Notes: generated by a model from the sequence alone, not told the origin. DNA of 64,000 nt from Alistipes sp. (GCA_020026395.1 JAHHQM010000009.1:4796-68795), one strand, 5' to 3'. Shown: positions 53,084 through 62,096, numbered from the stretch's first letter. Translations and numbers: made by a program.

Positions 53084-53911
53084 TTACGCTTCGATACCTT
53101 TTTTATGGCGAATGGGGGTCTCGCGGATCCAAACAGCGATTTTTCGTGCCTCCCAGACAAGGAGCGCAAGCATCGCAAAATAGAGGATTCCGTAGAGCGC
53201 AGGGCTTGAAATAAGCTCGCTTAAGGGGGTGCTTTCCAGTCCCGCGGCGAGCAGGATAAAACTCAGCGTATTGTTGGCGGCGTGGAGCAGAACGGACGAA
53301 AGAAGCGATCCCGAACGCAGCGCCAGATAACCCAGCACAAGACCCGACAGTGAGGCGTAAATGACGGCGGCGGGGTGGAAGTGGATCACTCCGAAAAAGA
53401 GCGACGAAAAGACCCATGCCCACACCACTCCGCGGCTTTTGACGGCCGATCCGAGGACGATTCCGCGACACAGGATCTCCTCGCACAACGGGGCGGCAAC
53501 CACGGCGGTCATCACGCCCCAAAACGAGGCGTCGATCGGCATGGGAACTTCGGGAAGGAGTTCTGTAAGGGGTTCAAGGACAATGCTTAACGCAACAATG
53601 GTCAGAAATCCGTGGAGGACGAGTAACGGGTCGAATCCCCGTGTGGAAAAATTCGCCCAACGCCCCTCCGCGCCCCGGCTCGAGCGGTAGAAAAGCACCG
53701 CGAAAACGGACAGTGCCATGGCGATCGTGTAGCTGAGAAATGTGTCCGCATCGGAGGGGAGGAATTCGCCCAAAAACGAAAAAAGGATTCCCGTCAGAAA
53801 TTGTGCCCCGATACACAAAAGGAGCATCACCAAAAGGTTTCCCGGCGTGGGGAAACCGCCCGTGGGGCGTGCGGGTTTTTGTTCCGAATGTTGGATCAGA
53901 CTTTCTTCCAT
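53084..53911 (-). CDS. CPBP-family intramembrane protease
   Basis: From ATG 53911 the protein has 275 residues, seven or eight hydrophobic segments and the glutamic protease motifs EEILCR (Glu144-Glu145, Arg149) and FFGVIH (His177), plus a third conserved helix with LLHAANNT. The family includes CAAX prenyl proteases and bacteriocin-processing or immunity proteins; substrates in Bacteroidota are unknown. The longer frame from 53950 overlaps the -7 box and is rejected. Confidence 0.88.
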   Translation of the reverse strand: MEESLIQHSEQKPARPTGGFPTPGNLLVMLLLCIGAQFLTGILFSFLGEFLPSDADTFLSYTIAMALSVFAVLFYRSSRGAEGRWANFSTRGFDPLLVLHGFLTIVALSIVLEPLTELLPEVPMPIDASFWGVMTAVVAAPLCEEILCRGIVLGSAVKSRGVVWAWVFSSLFFGVIHFHPAAVIYASLSGLVLGYLALRSGSLLSSVLLHAANNTLSFILLAAGLESTPLSELISSPALYGILYFAMLALLVWEARKIAVWIRETPIRHKKGIEA

Positions 53912-53947
53912 GACTTTGTGCGGTTTGGTTTGCGTTAAAAAGTGTCC

Positions 53948-53955
53948 CAAAGGTA
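53948..53955 (-). promoter_or_regulatory. -7 box TACCTTTG of the CPBP gene
   Basis: It matches TAnnTTTG on the minus strand, 37 bases before the ATG, back to back with the parAB promoter. Confidence 0.55.
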
Positions 53956-53973
53956 AGCATTTTTGGCGGGGAA

Positions 53974-54005
53974 TTGGGGATTCTCATAGAAAATCATTAA
54001 TTTTG
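53974..54005 (+). promoter_or_regulatory. Promoter of parAB
   Basis: TTG at 53974-53976 and TAATTTTG at 53998-54005 are separated by 21 bases, a good -33/-7 pair. The ATG of parA is 25 bases downstream. Confidence 0.65.
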
Positions 54006-54029
54006 TCCGATTATAAACCTGTATCAACC

Positions 54030-54800
54030 ATGGCAAAGGTAATTGCATTGGCCAATCAGAAGGGCGGAGTGGGCAAAACGACCACCGCCATCAATCTGGC
54101 GGCATCGCTCGCATTACTCGGCAAGAAGATCCTTCTGATCGATGCCGATCCGCAGGCGAACGCCACTTCGGGATTGGGATTCGACATAAATTCAGAGGGC
54201 ATCTACGAGTGCATCGCGGGCGAAAGACAAGCCTCCGAGGTCATCCTTGCGTGTGAGGAGGTCAAGAACCTGTGGGTGTTGCCCTCGTCCATTGATTTGG
54301 TGGCGGCGGATGCCGAACTGCCCAAATTGGAGCATGCCCACCGCATTTTCAAGCAGATCGTAGATTCGGTGCGCGAGAACTACGATTACATCTTCATCGA
54401 CTGCTCGCCCTCGCTCGGTCTTCTGACGGTCAATATTCTGACGGCCGCCGACACGGTCCTGATCCCCGTGCAGTGCGAGTATCTGGCGCTGGAGGGTCTG
54501 TCGAAACTGTTGGCCACGATCCGCAAAATCAAGGGCGGACTGAACCCCACACTCGAAATCGAAGGCTTCCTTCTGACAATGTACATGCGCAACCGACTCA
54601 ACAACCAGGTGGTGAGCGAGGTGCGCGAACACTTCGGAAAAATGGCCTACGAGACAATTATTCAGCGAAATGTCCGTTTGGGAGAAGCCCCCTCGCACGG
54701 AGTGCCCGTCATGCTGTATGATGCGGGTGCCGTCGGATCGGAGAACTACCTGAATCTGGCACGCGAATTTTTGAAGAGAAACAAACAAGCAACAAAATAA
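54030..54800 (+). CDS. parA: Chromosome-partitioning ATPase ParA/Soj
   Basis: ParA is a DNA-bound ATPase that moves ParB-parS complexes away from the origin region. From ATG 54030 the protein has 256 residues: deviant Walker A KGGVGKTT (11-18), IDADPQANATSGLG, IDCSPSLGLLTVN (Walker B), and RNVRLGEAPSHG. Its short N terminus is the chromosomal Soj type. parB follows after 11 bases. Confidence 0.96.
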   Translation: MAKVIALANQKGGVGKTTTAINLAASLALLGKKILLIDADPQANATSGLGFDINSEGIYECIAGERQASEVILACEEVKNLWVLPSSIDLVAADAELPKLEHAHRIFKQIVDSVRENYDYIFIDCSPSLGLLTVNILTAADTVLIPVQCEYLALEGLSKLLATIRKIKGGLNPTLEIEGFLLTMYMRNRLNNQVVSEVREHFGKMAYETIIQRNVRLGEAPSHGVPVMLYDAGAVGSENYLNLAREFLKRNKQATK

Positions 54801-54811
54801 ATTTTTCAGAC

Positions 54812-55678
54812 ATGAAACAAAAGGGATTAGGGCGCGGATTGGATGCCATTTTCGGAGGGGATGACTTGGACATCCAGATCAAACCGACAAGCCGAATGGC
54901 CGAAATCGACCTTGTGGACATCATCCCCAACCCCGAGCAGCCGCGTAAGCAATTCGACGAGGCTTCGTTGGACGAATTGAGCGAGTCGATTCGTCAGATG
55001 GGTGTGATCCAGCCCGTGACCGTGCGTAAGAACAACGACGGCAAATATATCATCATCAGTGGCGAGCGTCGTTGGCGTGCCGCCCGTAAAGCAGGCCTGG
55101 AACGTATCCCGGCCTATATCCGCGAGGCCGAACCCGTCGAGGTGCATACGATGGCGCTCGTGGAGAACATCCAGCGTCAGGATCTGAATGCGATCGAGAT
55201 CGCGCAGAGCATGCAGCGCCTCATAGACGAATGCCACCTGACGCAGGACGCCCTGGCCGAACGGCTGGGCAAGAAACGCTCGTCAGTATCGAACTACCTG
55301 CGCCTTCTGAAACTTCCCGAAGAGATTCAGACGGCCGTCAAGGAGGGGGTGATTTCGATGGGACACGCCAAGGCGCTGGCCGGAGCTCCCGCCGAAAAAC
55401 AACTTCCGTTGTTGGAGAAATGCATCGAGCGTGCGTTGTCGGTGCGTCAGATCGAGGATCTGGTACGCCAGCTGACCGAAGAGAAACCCCGCGTGGAACC
55501 CGCCGAAGAGGAGGAATATCCCGAAAGCTACGCCCGTCTGGTGGAGCAGCTCGAGCGCTTCTTCACGCAGGACATCTCGATCCGTCGCACGAAGAAGGGC
55601 GGCGGCCGCATCGTCATCAACTTCAAGGACGATCGCGACATTGACCAGTTCATCAACCGATTCTCGTCGAGAGGATAA
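54812..55678 (+). CDS. parB: Chromosome-partitioning protein ParB
   Basis: ParB binds parS, uses CTP and spreads as a clamp. The 288-residue protein has an N-terminal KGLGRGLDAIFGG, box II-like ISGERRWRAARKAGLERIPA, EIAQSMQRLIDECHLTQDAL with the HTH (ERLGKKRSSVSNYLRLLKLP) and a C-terminal dimer domain (IVINFKDDRDIDQFINRF). No parS was recognised by eye nearby. It lies in a + strand set with DUF5683, MltD-like and mnmE genes. Confidence 0.96.
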   Translation: MKQKGLGRGLDAIFGGDDLDIQIKPTSRMAEIDLVDIIPNPEQPRKQFDEASLDELSESIRQMGVIQPVTVRKNNDGKYIIISGERRWRAARKAGLERIPAYIREAEPVEVHTMALVENIQRQDLNAIEIAQSMQRLIDECHLTQDALAERLGKKRSSVSNYLRLLKLPEEIQTAVKEGVISMGHAKALAGAPAEKQLPLLEKCIERALSVRQIEDLVRQLTEEKPRVEPAEEEEYPESYARLVEQLERFFTQDISIRRTKKGGGRIVINFKDDRDIDQFINRFSSRG

Positions 55679-55687
55679 ACTTTACGT

Positions 55688-56935
55688 ATGAAAGTTTTTC
55701 GTATAGTTCTTTTTACCCTGTTGCTCGCTTTTGCCGTTGAGGGGAGTGTGGTGGCGCAGAATCTGCACCGCGGTCACCGTCAACTGGTGAAAAAGGGCAT
55801 GATGGAACGCCCCGACAGCGTGCGGATGCGCCGCGACTCGGTCGAGCGGGTGCTCTTGCGCGATTCTTTGTTGCAGAAACGCTTCATGCAGGACTCGCTG
55901 AAGACCCATGCCGATTCGGTGCGCCGTCGTGCGGTGATCGACTCGCTGGTGCAGGAGCGCCTGAAAGCCGATTCGCTGGGTGTCAGGGCGGATTCGGTGG
56001 CAAAACCGTCGGAAAAGATCGATTCGCTGACGGGCAAGGCCGTCGAGGAGGCGAAGTGCGACACGCTGCGCGGCAACGATTCCACGACCCACCGCCGCAA
56101 GGGGTGGTTCATGAGCGATTCGATGTCGCTGTCGAAGGTGTGCTGGCTGTCCACCGTCCTGCCCGGTTACGGTCAGGTCTACAACAAGCAGTATTGGAAA
56201 CTGCCGCTGCTGTATGGTCTGGTGGGTACGTCGCTGGCACTCTACATCAACGAAAACAAAACCTACCGTCCGCTCCGCCGTGCATTCGATGCCTATACGG
56301 CAACGACCGTCGATCGTACGCCCGAACTCGACGCCCTGCAACACAAAATGATCCGCAGCAACACGCGTCGTCAGATCTATCTGGGGGCGGCCATCGCTTC
56401 GTATATCTACTTCATCGGCGATGCCGCCGTGAACTACAAGACGAACGACGTCTCGCGCGTGAAGAAGGCCACGACCCTTGCCTGTATCTTCCCCGGTGCG
56501 GGTCAGATTTACAACAAGAGTTATTGGAAAGTGCCGTTCGTGGTGGGCGGTTTTGCGACGATGGTCTATTGCATCGACTGGAACAACCGCGGTTACAAGC
56601 GTTTCAAACGCGCCTATGGCTTCCTGGCCGACTACGAACGCAACCCCGACAAATACCCCGACGGCCCGATGGACGAATTCCGCGGTCACTATAGTGCCGA
56701 ATTCATCCGCGACCTGAGAAACAACTACCGACGCAACCGCGACCTGTGTATCATCATCTCGGGTGCGTTGTACGTCTTGCAGATCATCGATGCCCATGTC
56801 GATGCCCATCTCAAGGATTACGATATTTCCGACGATCTTTCGATGAGCATCGAACCGATGGTCGATTATGATTACATCCCCCAAAGACAATCACACCAGC
56901 CCGTATTCGGCTTTAATTTGAAAGTAAACTTTTAA
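55688..56935 (+). CDS. DUF5683 membrane protein
   Basis: The 415-residue protein has a signal peptide, a low-complexity part of about 100 residues built on DSV, DSL and Arg/Lys, and then DUF5683 with two related halves (WLSTVLPGYGQVYNKQYWKLP and LACIFPGAGQIYNKSYWKVP) and short TM segments. Position after parB and before a lytic transglycosylase is conserved in the phylum, and suggests a link to cell envelope growth or division (inference). Function unknown. Confidence 0.85.
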   Translation: MKVFRIVLFTLLLAFAVEGSVVAQNLHRGHRQLVKKGMMERPDSVRMRRDSVERVLLRDSLLQKRFMQDSLKTHADSVRRRAVIDSLVQERLKADSLGVRADSVAKPSEKIDSLTGKAVEEAKCDTLRGNDSTTHRRKGWFMSDSMSLSKVCWLSTVLPGYGQVYNKQYWKLPLLYGLVGTSLALYINENKTYRPLRRAFDAYTATTVDRTPELDALQHKMIRSNTRRQIYLGAAIASYIYFIGDAAVNYKTNDVSRVKKATTLACIFPGAGQIYNKSYWKVPFVVGGFATMVYCIDWNNRGYKRFKRAYGFLADYERNPDKYPDGPMDEFRGHYSAEFIRDLRNNYRRNRDLCIIISGALYVLQIIDAHVDAHLKDYDISDDLSMSIEPMVDYDYIPQRQSHQPVFGFNLKVNF

Positions 56936-56943
56936 GCACCACG

Positions 56944-58329
56944 ATGAAACATCTCCTTTTCGTAACATTGACGCTCCTTTTGACCACTTCGATTTTCGCC
57001 GCCGATTTGGACCGTCGTCCCAAAAAGAAACGCAAGAAGGCCAAAACCGAACAGAGCGTAACGGAAACCCCTGCCCCCCAACCCGTCGAGCAGGTCAAAC
57101 CCGAACCCGAGGAGACGAAGCCCGTGCGTGAGGAGCTTCCCGTCCGACTCAACGACCTGCAATTGGGCTATACTCCCGAGCAGACCGATTCGCTGGTGGC
57201 CGTATGGGGTGAGGCACACCGTCAGGATGCCTTCGAGAATTTCTTCCGCGAATATGTCCACATCGACTCGACGAAAGTCTGCCGTACGGATCACGATTCG
57301 CTGTATGTGCGCCGTCTGCACGATATGGCATCGCCCATTCCGATGCCGTTCAACGACCTGGTGCGCCGTTCGATCCTCAAATACACCGCATCGCCCGACG
57401 GCGTGATCAGCCGTGTGTTGGGACGTTCGCAATACTACTTCCCGATCATCGAGCAGGAGTTGCTGCGTGCGGGGCTTCCCGTCGAGCTGCGTTCGTTGTC
57501 GATCATCGAGTCGGCACTCATGCCCACGGCACTCTCGCGTATGGGAGCATCGGGGCTGTGGCAGTTCATGCCCACGACGGGTCGCAGTTACGGTCTGGAG
57601 GTTAATTCGATGGTCGATGAGCGTCGTGACCCGATCCGCGCCTCGCAGGCCGCCTGTCGTTTTCTGAAGGATCTCTACAACATGTATCAGGACTGGACGC
57701 TGGCCATCGCCGCCTACAACTGCGGCCCCGGTAATGTCAATAAGGCCTTTGCCCGTGCCGGTAGCGGCAGCCGTACGTTCTGGGATATTTATCCCTACCT
57801 GCCCGCCGAGACGCGCGACTATGTACCCGCCTTCATCGGTGCGTCGTACGCCTATGCCTATCATGCCCAGCACGGTATCCATGTGACCGAGCCGCCCGTG
57901 CCTCTGGCCGTCGATACGCTCCACATCAACCGTCTGATGCACTTCGGGCAGATCTCTTCGACGATCGACCTTCCGATCGAGACGCTGCGTATGCTCAATC
58001 CGCAGTATGTGATGGATATTGTGCCCGCCACGAACAAAGTCTATACGCTCGTTGTGCCGCAGCGCAAGGCCATCGAGTTCATCGAGCACGAGAAAGAGAT
58101 TTTTGCCAAGGATTCGACCTTCCTTAAGGAGTACATCAATCCCGCAAATATTGATAAAAAGAAGCTGGAGCGCAGTGCGCGGACGGCCTCTTACTATCGC
58201 GTCAAACGTGGTGATACGCTGGGCGGTATTGCCACCCGTCATCACGTCAGCGTGAAACAACTCATGAGATTGAACAAGATCCGCAATCCGCGTGCCCTGC
58301 GTGCGGGACAGCGTCTGCGCATCCGATAA
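56944..58329 (+). CDS. Lytic transglycosylase with LysM (MltD-like)
   Basis: The enzyme cleaves glycan strands of peptidoglycan to 1,6-anhydro ends. The 461-residue protein has a signal peptide, a Lys/Pro/Glu-rich linker (about 25-65), an SLT domain with catalytic Glu189 (SIIESAL), GLWQFMPTTGRSYGL and AIAAYNCGPGNVNKA, and a C-terminal LysM (about 418-461: YRVKRGDTLGGIATRHHV). Eight bases separate it from DUF5683, and ten from mnmE. Confidence 0.93.
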   Translation: MKHLLFVTLTLLLTTSIFAADLDRRPKKKRKKAKTEQSVTETPAPQPVEQVKPEPEETKPVREELPVRLNDLQLGYTPEQTDSLVAVWGEAHRQDAFENFFREYVHIDSTKVCRTDHDSLYVRRLHDMASPIPMPFNDLVRRSILKYTASPDGVISRVLGRSQYYFPIIEQELLRAGLPVELRSLSIIESALMPTALSRMGASGLWQFMPTTGRSYGLEVNSMVDERRDPIRASQAACRFLKDLYNMYQDWTLAIAAYNCGPGNVNKAFARAGSGSRTFWDIYPYLPAETRDYVPAFIGASYAYAYHAQHGIHVTEPPVPLAVDTLHINRLMHFGQISSTIDLPIETLRMLNPQYVMDIVPATNKVYTLVVPQRKAIEFIEHEKEIFAKDSTFLKEYINPANIDKKKLERSARTASYYRVKRGDTLGGIATRHHVSVKQLMRLNKIRNPRALRAGQRLRIR

Positions 58330-58338
58330 CGAAAGCCT

Positions 58339-59688
58339 ATGACCGTCGATAACCGAGATACGATCGTCGCCCCTGCCACGGCGGCGGGTGGCGCCATTGC
58401 TGTAATCCGCATCAGCGGATCGGAGACCTTTGCCGTGTGCGATCGGGTGTTCCGCGGAAAGCGGCCGCTTGCCGCAGCCGAAGGTTACACGGTGCACTAC
58501 GGCCGCATCATGGACGGCGAACGGGTCGTCGATGATGTGCTTGCCACGGTTTTCCGCGCTCCGCATTCCTATACGGGTGAGGATTCCGTCGAGGTGTCGT
58601 GTCACGGGTCGTCATATGTCGTGTCGGAGATCCTGCGTTTGCTGCTGAAGTCGGGGGCTCGTATGGCCGAGCCGGGCGAATTTACCATCCGCGCCTACAT
58701 GAACGGCAAGATGGATCTTTCGCAGGCGGAGGCCGTCGCCGATCTGATCGCCTCCTCGTCGCGTGCCGCCCATACGATGGCATCGACCCAGATGCGAGGC
58801 GGGTATTCCGCACGGCTGGATGCCCTGCGCGACGAATTGGTGCATCTGACGGCTCTCTTGGAATTGGAACTCGATTTTTCGGAGGAGGATGTCGAATTTG
58901 CCGACCGTAGTCACCTGCGTAGCATCATGGAGCAGATCCGCTCCGAAATCGACCGTCTGAAGCAATCTTTTTCGCTGGGTAACGCCATCAAGCAGGGTGT
59001 TCCCGTGGCGATTGTCGGTGCGCCGAATGTGGGTAAATCGACCCTTTTGAACCGATTGCTCAACGAGGATCGTGCGCTGGTGTCGGATATTGCCGGAACG
59101 ACGCGCGATGTGATCGAGGAGCAGGCCAACATCGGCGGGGTGGTGTTCCGTTTTCTGGATACGGCGGGCATTCGTCAGACGGACGACCGCCTGGAGCAGA
59201 TGGGCATCGAGCGCACGATGAAAAGCATCGGGAAGGCCGAAATTGTCATCCGCATGACGGAGGCGGGCACCCGAAATCCGGAACTCGAAAATATTACGTT
59301 ACGCGACGATCAGAAATTGATCGACGTGATCAATAAGTGCGACCTTTATCCCCAATCCGCGCTTCCCGAGGGGGCGATTGGCATTTCGGCAAAACGGGGG
59401 GAGGGGATTGACTCTTTGTGTCGCGTTCTGCGTGCGCAGATCGACACCGATGCCTTGTATCAGGGCGATGTCGTGGTGTCACACAGCCGCCACGTTGAGG
59501 CGTTGAGTGCGGCGGGCGAAGCGTTGGAGGATGCCCTGCGCGGTTTGGACGACGGCACACCCGAAGATCTTTTGGCGGAGGACATCCGTCAGGTGATCCA
59601 CTACATCGGCACGATCACGGGTCGCGGCGAAATCCTCTCGCAGGAGGTCTTAAACCACATCTTCGGAAAATTCTGCATCGGCAAATGA
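58339..59688 (+). CDS. mnmE: tRNA modification GTPase MnmE
   Basis: With MnmG, MnmE installs the 5-carboxymethylaminomethyl group on wobble U34. The 449-residue protein has the N-terminal folate-binding domain (DTIVAPATAAGGAIAVIRIS), the GTPase motifs GAPNVGKST (about 228), DIAGTTRD, DTAGIRQTDD and INKCD, and the invariant C-terminal FCIGK. It is the last core gene before the mobile element; its C terminus is intact. Confidence 0.97.
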   Translation: MTVDNRDTIVAPATAAGGAIAVIRISGSETFAVCDRVFRGKRPLAAAEGYTVHYGRIMDGERVVDDVLATVFRAPHSYTGEDSVEVSCHGSSYVVSEILRLLLKSGARMAEPGEFTIRAYMNGKMDLSQAEAVADLIASSSRAAHTMASTQMRGGYSARLDALRDELVHLTALLELELDFSEEDVEFADRSHLRSIMEQIRSEIDRLKQSFSLGNAIKQGVPVAIVGAPNVGKSTLLNRLLNEDRALVSDIAGTTRDVIEEQANIGGVVFRFLDTAGIRQTDDRLEQMGIERTMKSIGKAEIVIRMTEAGTRNPELENITLRDDQKLIDVINKCDLYPQSALPEGAIGISAKRGEGIDSLCRVLRAQIDTDALYQGDVVVSHSRHVEALSAAGEALEDALRGLDDGTPEDLLAEDIRQVIHYIGTITGRGEILSQEVLNHIFGKFCIGK

Positions 59689-59730
59689 CGGCTTGTAAAT
59701 AACCGTTACCAATCATAACCATCTAGAGTA

Positions 59731-59761
59731 AAGTCGCTGAATATCAGCGGCTTTTATTTTT
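59731..59761 (+). terminator. Terminator after mnmE
   Basis: GTCGCTGA (59733-59740) and TCAGCGGC (59744-59751, one G-U type mismatch) form a stem followed by TTTTATTTTT. Confidence 0.8.
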
Positions 59762-59824
59762 ATGTGCATTCCAGACCGTATTTGGAAGTGACGGTTTTTA
59801 TCCATATTTTTCATACGTATTTCT

Positions 59825-59845
59825 ACCGTGACGGCGATTCACGGT
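59825..59845. repeat. Perfect 7-bp inverted repeat
   Basis: ACCGTGA (59825-59831) and TCACGGT (59839-59845) are centred 15 bases apart, the shape of an operator or recombinase core site. Confidence 0.5.
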
Positions 59846-59872
59846 TTGCCCGAATATCACACTGACGCAGTA

Positions 59873-59912
59873 GTTGACGTGTGTTGACAATGGTTTACAT
59901 GTGTGTACAAAA
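59873..59912 (+). repeat. Four direct repeats with exact 10-bp period
   Basis: GTTGAC (59873), GTTGAC (59883), GTTTAC (59893) and GTGTAC (59903) follow at precise 10-base steps, so all face the same side of the helix. They end 46 bases before the start of the four-HTH protein. Confidence 0.65.
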
Positions 59913-59958
59913 AGGGAAATTAGAAATCATGTAAAACGGACGAAAAAAGAACGAAAAT

Positions 59959-60837
59959 ATGGAAGTAAAAAGGATTTGTCAATGGTGCGGGAAACCGTTC
60001 ATTGCACGGAAAACAACGACTTGTTATTGCAGCCCCCAATGCTCGAAACGAGGTTACAAACACCGCATGATGGAGCGGAAGATGGAGCTGCGCCACATGC
60101 AGGAGATGGTGGAGTTGCGCTCGTCGCTGGAGAAGCAGGAATACTTCACCTTTTCGCAGGCGGCACGGCTCATGGGGGTAAGCCGCCAGTACATCTACAA
60201 ACTGGTGAAAGAGGAGAAACTCCGCGCCTCACGGCTCAGCGGAAAGATGTCGCTGGTACGGAAAGCCGACATCGAACTCCTGCTCAAAAGCAAACCTTAT
60301 GAACGGCTGGTGTCAAAGAAGGACTTCGACATCACCGAATATTACACCGCGGAGGAGATTGCCGAAAAATACAAGGTCAATGCCAAGTGGGTATGGACCT
60401 ACACGCGGCAGCATAAGATTCCGAAGGTGAGAATCCGTCAGTTCAACTATTACAGCAAGAAACACATCGATGCCGCCTTCGCCAAATATGAGGTGGACTC
60501 CGACCTGACGGAATGGTACACGCCCGAAGATATTCAGGAGAAATACGGCATGACACGGGTCGCCATCCGTTCGCACGTCTACCGCAACAACATCCCCTCG
60601 AAGAAAGAACACGGGCAGATATTCTACTCCAAGCTCCACTTCGACCTTTCCAAGACCTCGGAGCAGGAGAGCGGCAAGGAATACTACACCGTCAGGGAGG
60701 CCATGGAAAAATTCAAACTCTCGCGCGACTCGGTGTACAGTGTCTTGCAGTTCCATCAGATTCCCCGCGAAAAGAGCGGGCGTTTCGTCCGCTTTCTGAA
60801 GGTGGACTTTGACCGCGTGATGGGCGTACGCAAGTGA
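59959..60837 (+). CDS. Zinc-ribbon protein with four excisionase-like HTH units
   Basis: The 292-residue protein begins with a likely zinc ribbon (Cys7, Cys10, Cys24, Cys28). Four MerR/excisionase-type helix-turn-helix units follow, each opening with an aromatic-Thr pattern: YFTFSQAARLMGVSRQYIYK (62-110), YYTAEEIAEKYKVNAKWVW (128-175), WYTPEDIQEKYGMTRVAIR (186-231) and YYTVREAMEKFKLSRDSVY (242-288). Proteins of this kind accompany integrases in Bacteroidales mobile elements and may direct excision or regulate transfer (inference). The integrase follows after 116 bases. Confidence 0.82.
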   Translation: MEVKRICQWCGKPFIARKTTTCYCSPQCSKRGYKHRMMERKMELRHMQEMVELRSSLEKQEYFTFSQAARLMGVSRQYIYKLVKEEKLRASRLSGKMSLVRKADIELLLKSKPYERLVSKKDFDITEYYTAEEIAEKYKVNAKWVWTYTRQHKIPKVRIRQFNYYSKKHIDAAFAKYEVDSDLTEWYTPEDIQEKYGMTRVAIRSHVYRNNIPSKKEHGQIFYSKLHFDLSKTSEQESGKEYYTVREAMEKFKLSRDSVYSVLQFHQIPREKSGRFVRFLKVDFDRVMGVRK

Positions 60838-60953
60838 CCGAATTGCAGGCTACCGTAAATTATTCCAAAATTAATCGCCGCTGAAGGTGGTCTGCAACGA
60901 TACATTGCAGTGATTTGCCGTCGAATGATTAACAACCATAAAAAATATACGTT

Positions 60954-62093
60954 ATGAATGAGTGTAAGACAGTAACATTGAGAACACGTCCCTTGAAGAA
61001 CAGAATGTTGTCGTTTTATCTGGACTATTATCCGGGATGTCGGGACATGGAAACCATGAAGGTAATCCGTCATGAATCGCTGGGCATTTATATTTATGCC
61101 AATCCGAAGAACAAGCGGGAGATGGACTTCAATCAGGTGATGGCTGAGAAGGCCGAAGCCATCCGTTGCCGCAGGTTCGAGTCGGTGGTGAACGAGCGTT
61201 ACGATTTCTTCGACAAGTACAAGCTCAAGGCCGATTTTCTGGAGTATTTCCGCAACCAGCTCCGCAAGCACGACCCCAAATGGGAGTTCGTCTATCTCCA
61301 CTTCAGCAACTTCGTGCATGGGAAATGCTCTTTTGAGGAGATTGACCTTGACCTCTGCAACAAGTTCCGCGAGTATCTGCTGACGGCCCGAAAACTCAAG
61401 CGCAACGGACGCATCACACGAAACTCCGCTTCGGGATACTGGTCCACATTCAGAGGGCTTCTGAAAATCCTCTACCGCAACGGAATGATCAAGACCAATG
61501 TCAATGATTTCCTCGACAAGATTGAAACGGAGGACGTGGTCAAGGATTACCTTTCGGTGGAAGAGCTCTACAAACTGGCCGAGACCCCCTGCAAGAAACC
61601 CGTGCTGAAGACCGCCTCGCTCTTCTCCTGCATGACCAGCCTGCGCATCAGCGACATTCTCGCCCTGTGTTGGGAGGATATTGTGGACTATTCGGCCGGA
61701 GGCAAGTGTGTGCATATCATCACGCAGAAGAACCGTGCCGAAGACATTATCCCCATCAGCGAAGAGGCGCTGAATCTGATCGGTTACAGTCCCGACAAGC
61801 GTGGCATGGTATTCAGGGAGATGCAGCGCTGCTGGACACAGACCTACATGAAGGAGTGGATCCGCTCGGCGGGAATCACCAAGAACATCACCTTCCACCA
61901 CGCAAGGCATGGGTTCGCCACCCTTGCCCTCAGTAAAGGTATGCCGATTGAAAGTGTCAGTCGTGTGTTGGGACATACGAACATAGTCACAACCCAACTC
62001 TATGCGAAGATAACCACGCAGAAGATAGACCACGACCTGACCATGTTCGGAGACAAGCTGAGCCAATCATTCGGAAACACCCAAATGGCATAG
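60954..62093 (+). CDS. Tyrosine recombinase (integrase) of a mobile element
   Basis: The 379-residue protein has an N-terminal arm-binding part, a SAM-like core-binding domain (about 85-185) and a catalytic domain with all key residues: Arg231 (SLRISD), Lys259, His315-Arg318 (HHARHG), His341 (LGHTN) and the nucleophile Tyr350. It belongs to the Bacteroidetes integrase group of conjugative and mobilizable elements. It stands three bases before a small HTH-like gene. The target site is probably near the end of mnmE (inference). Confidence 0.95.
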   Translation: MNECKTVTLRTRPLKNRMLSFYLDYYPGCRDMETMKVIRHESLGIYIYANPKNKREMDFNQVMAEKAEAIRCRRFESVVNERYDFFDKYKLKADFLEYFRNQLRKHDPKWEFVYLHFSNFVHGKCSFEEIDLDLCNKFREYLLTARKLKRNGRITRNSASGYWSTFRGLLKILYRNGMIKTNVNDFLDKIETEDVVKDYLSVEELYKLAETPCKKPVLKTASLFSCMTSLRISDILALCWEDIVDYSAGGKCVHIITQKNRAEDIIPISEEALNLIGYSPDKRGMVFREMQRCWTQTYMKEWIRSAGITKNITFHHARHGFATLALSKGMPIESVSRVLGHTNIVTTQLYAKITTQKIDHDLTMFGDKLSQSFGNTQMA

Positions 62094-62096
62094 GAT

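Larger units (their letters stand above)
59689..59958. other. Boundary between mnmE and the mobile element
   Basis: 270 bases with no gene hold the terminator of mnmE, an inverted repeat and a decamer array, listed separately. A left attachment site is expected somewhere here, but without the right end none can be assigned. Confidence 0.5.

Noticed and set aside
53742..54029. N-terminal extension of parA by 96 codons
   Set aside because: It crosses the parA promoter and the opposite gene; ParA begins at the MAKVIALANQKGG text.
30000..60000. parS-like palindromes near parAB or the candidate origin
   Set aside because: I looked for words close to GTTTCACGTGAAAC and found only half-sites such as CGTGAAAC inside genes; a motif scan would be needed.
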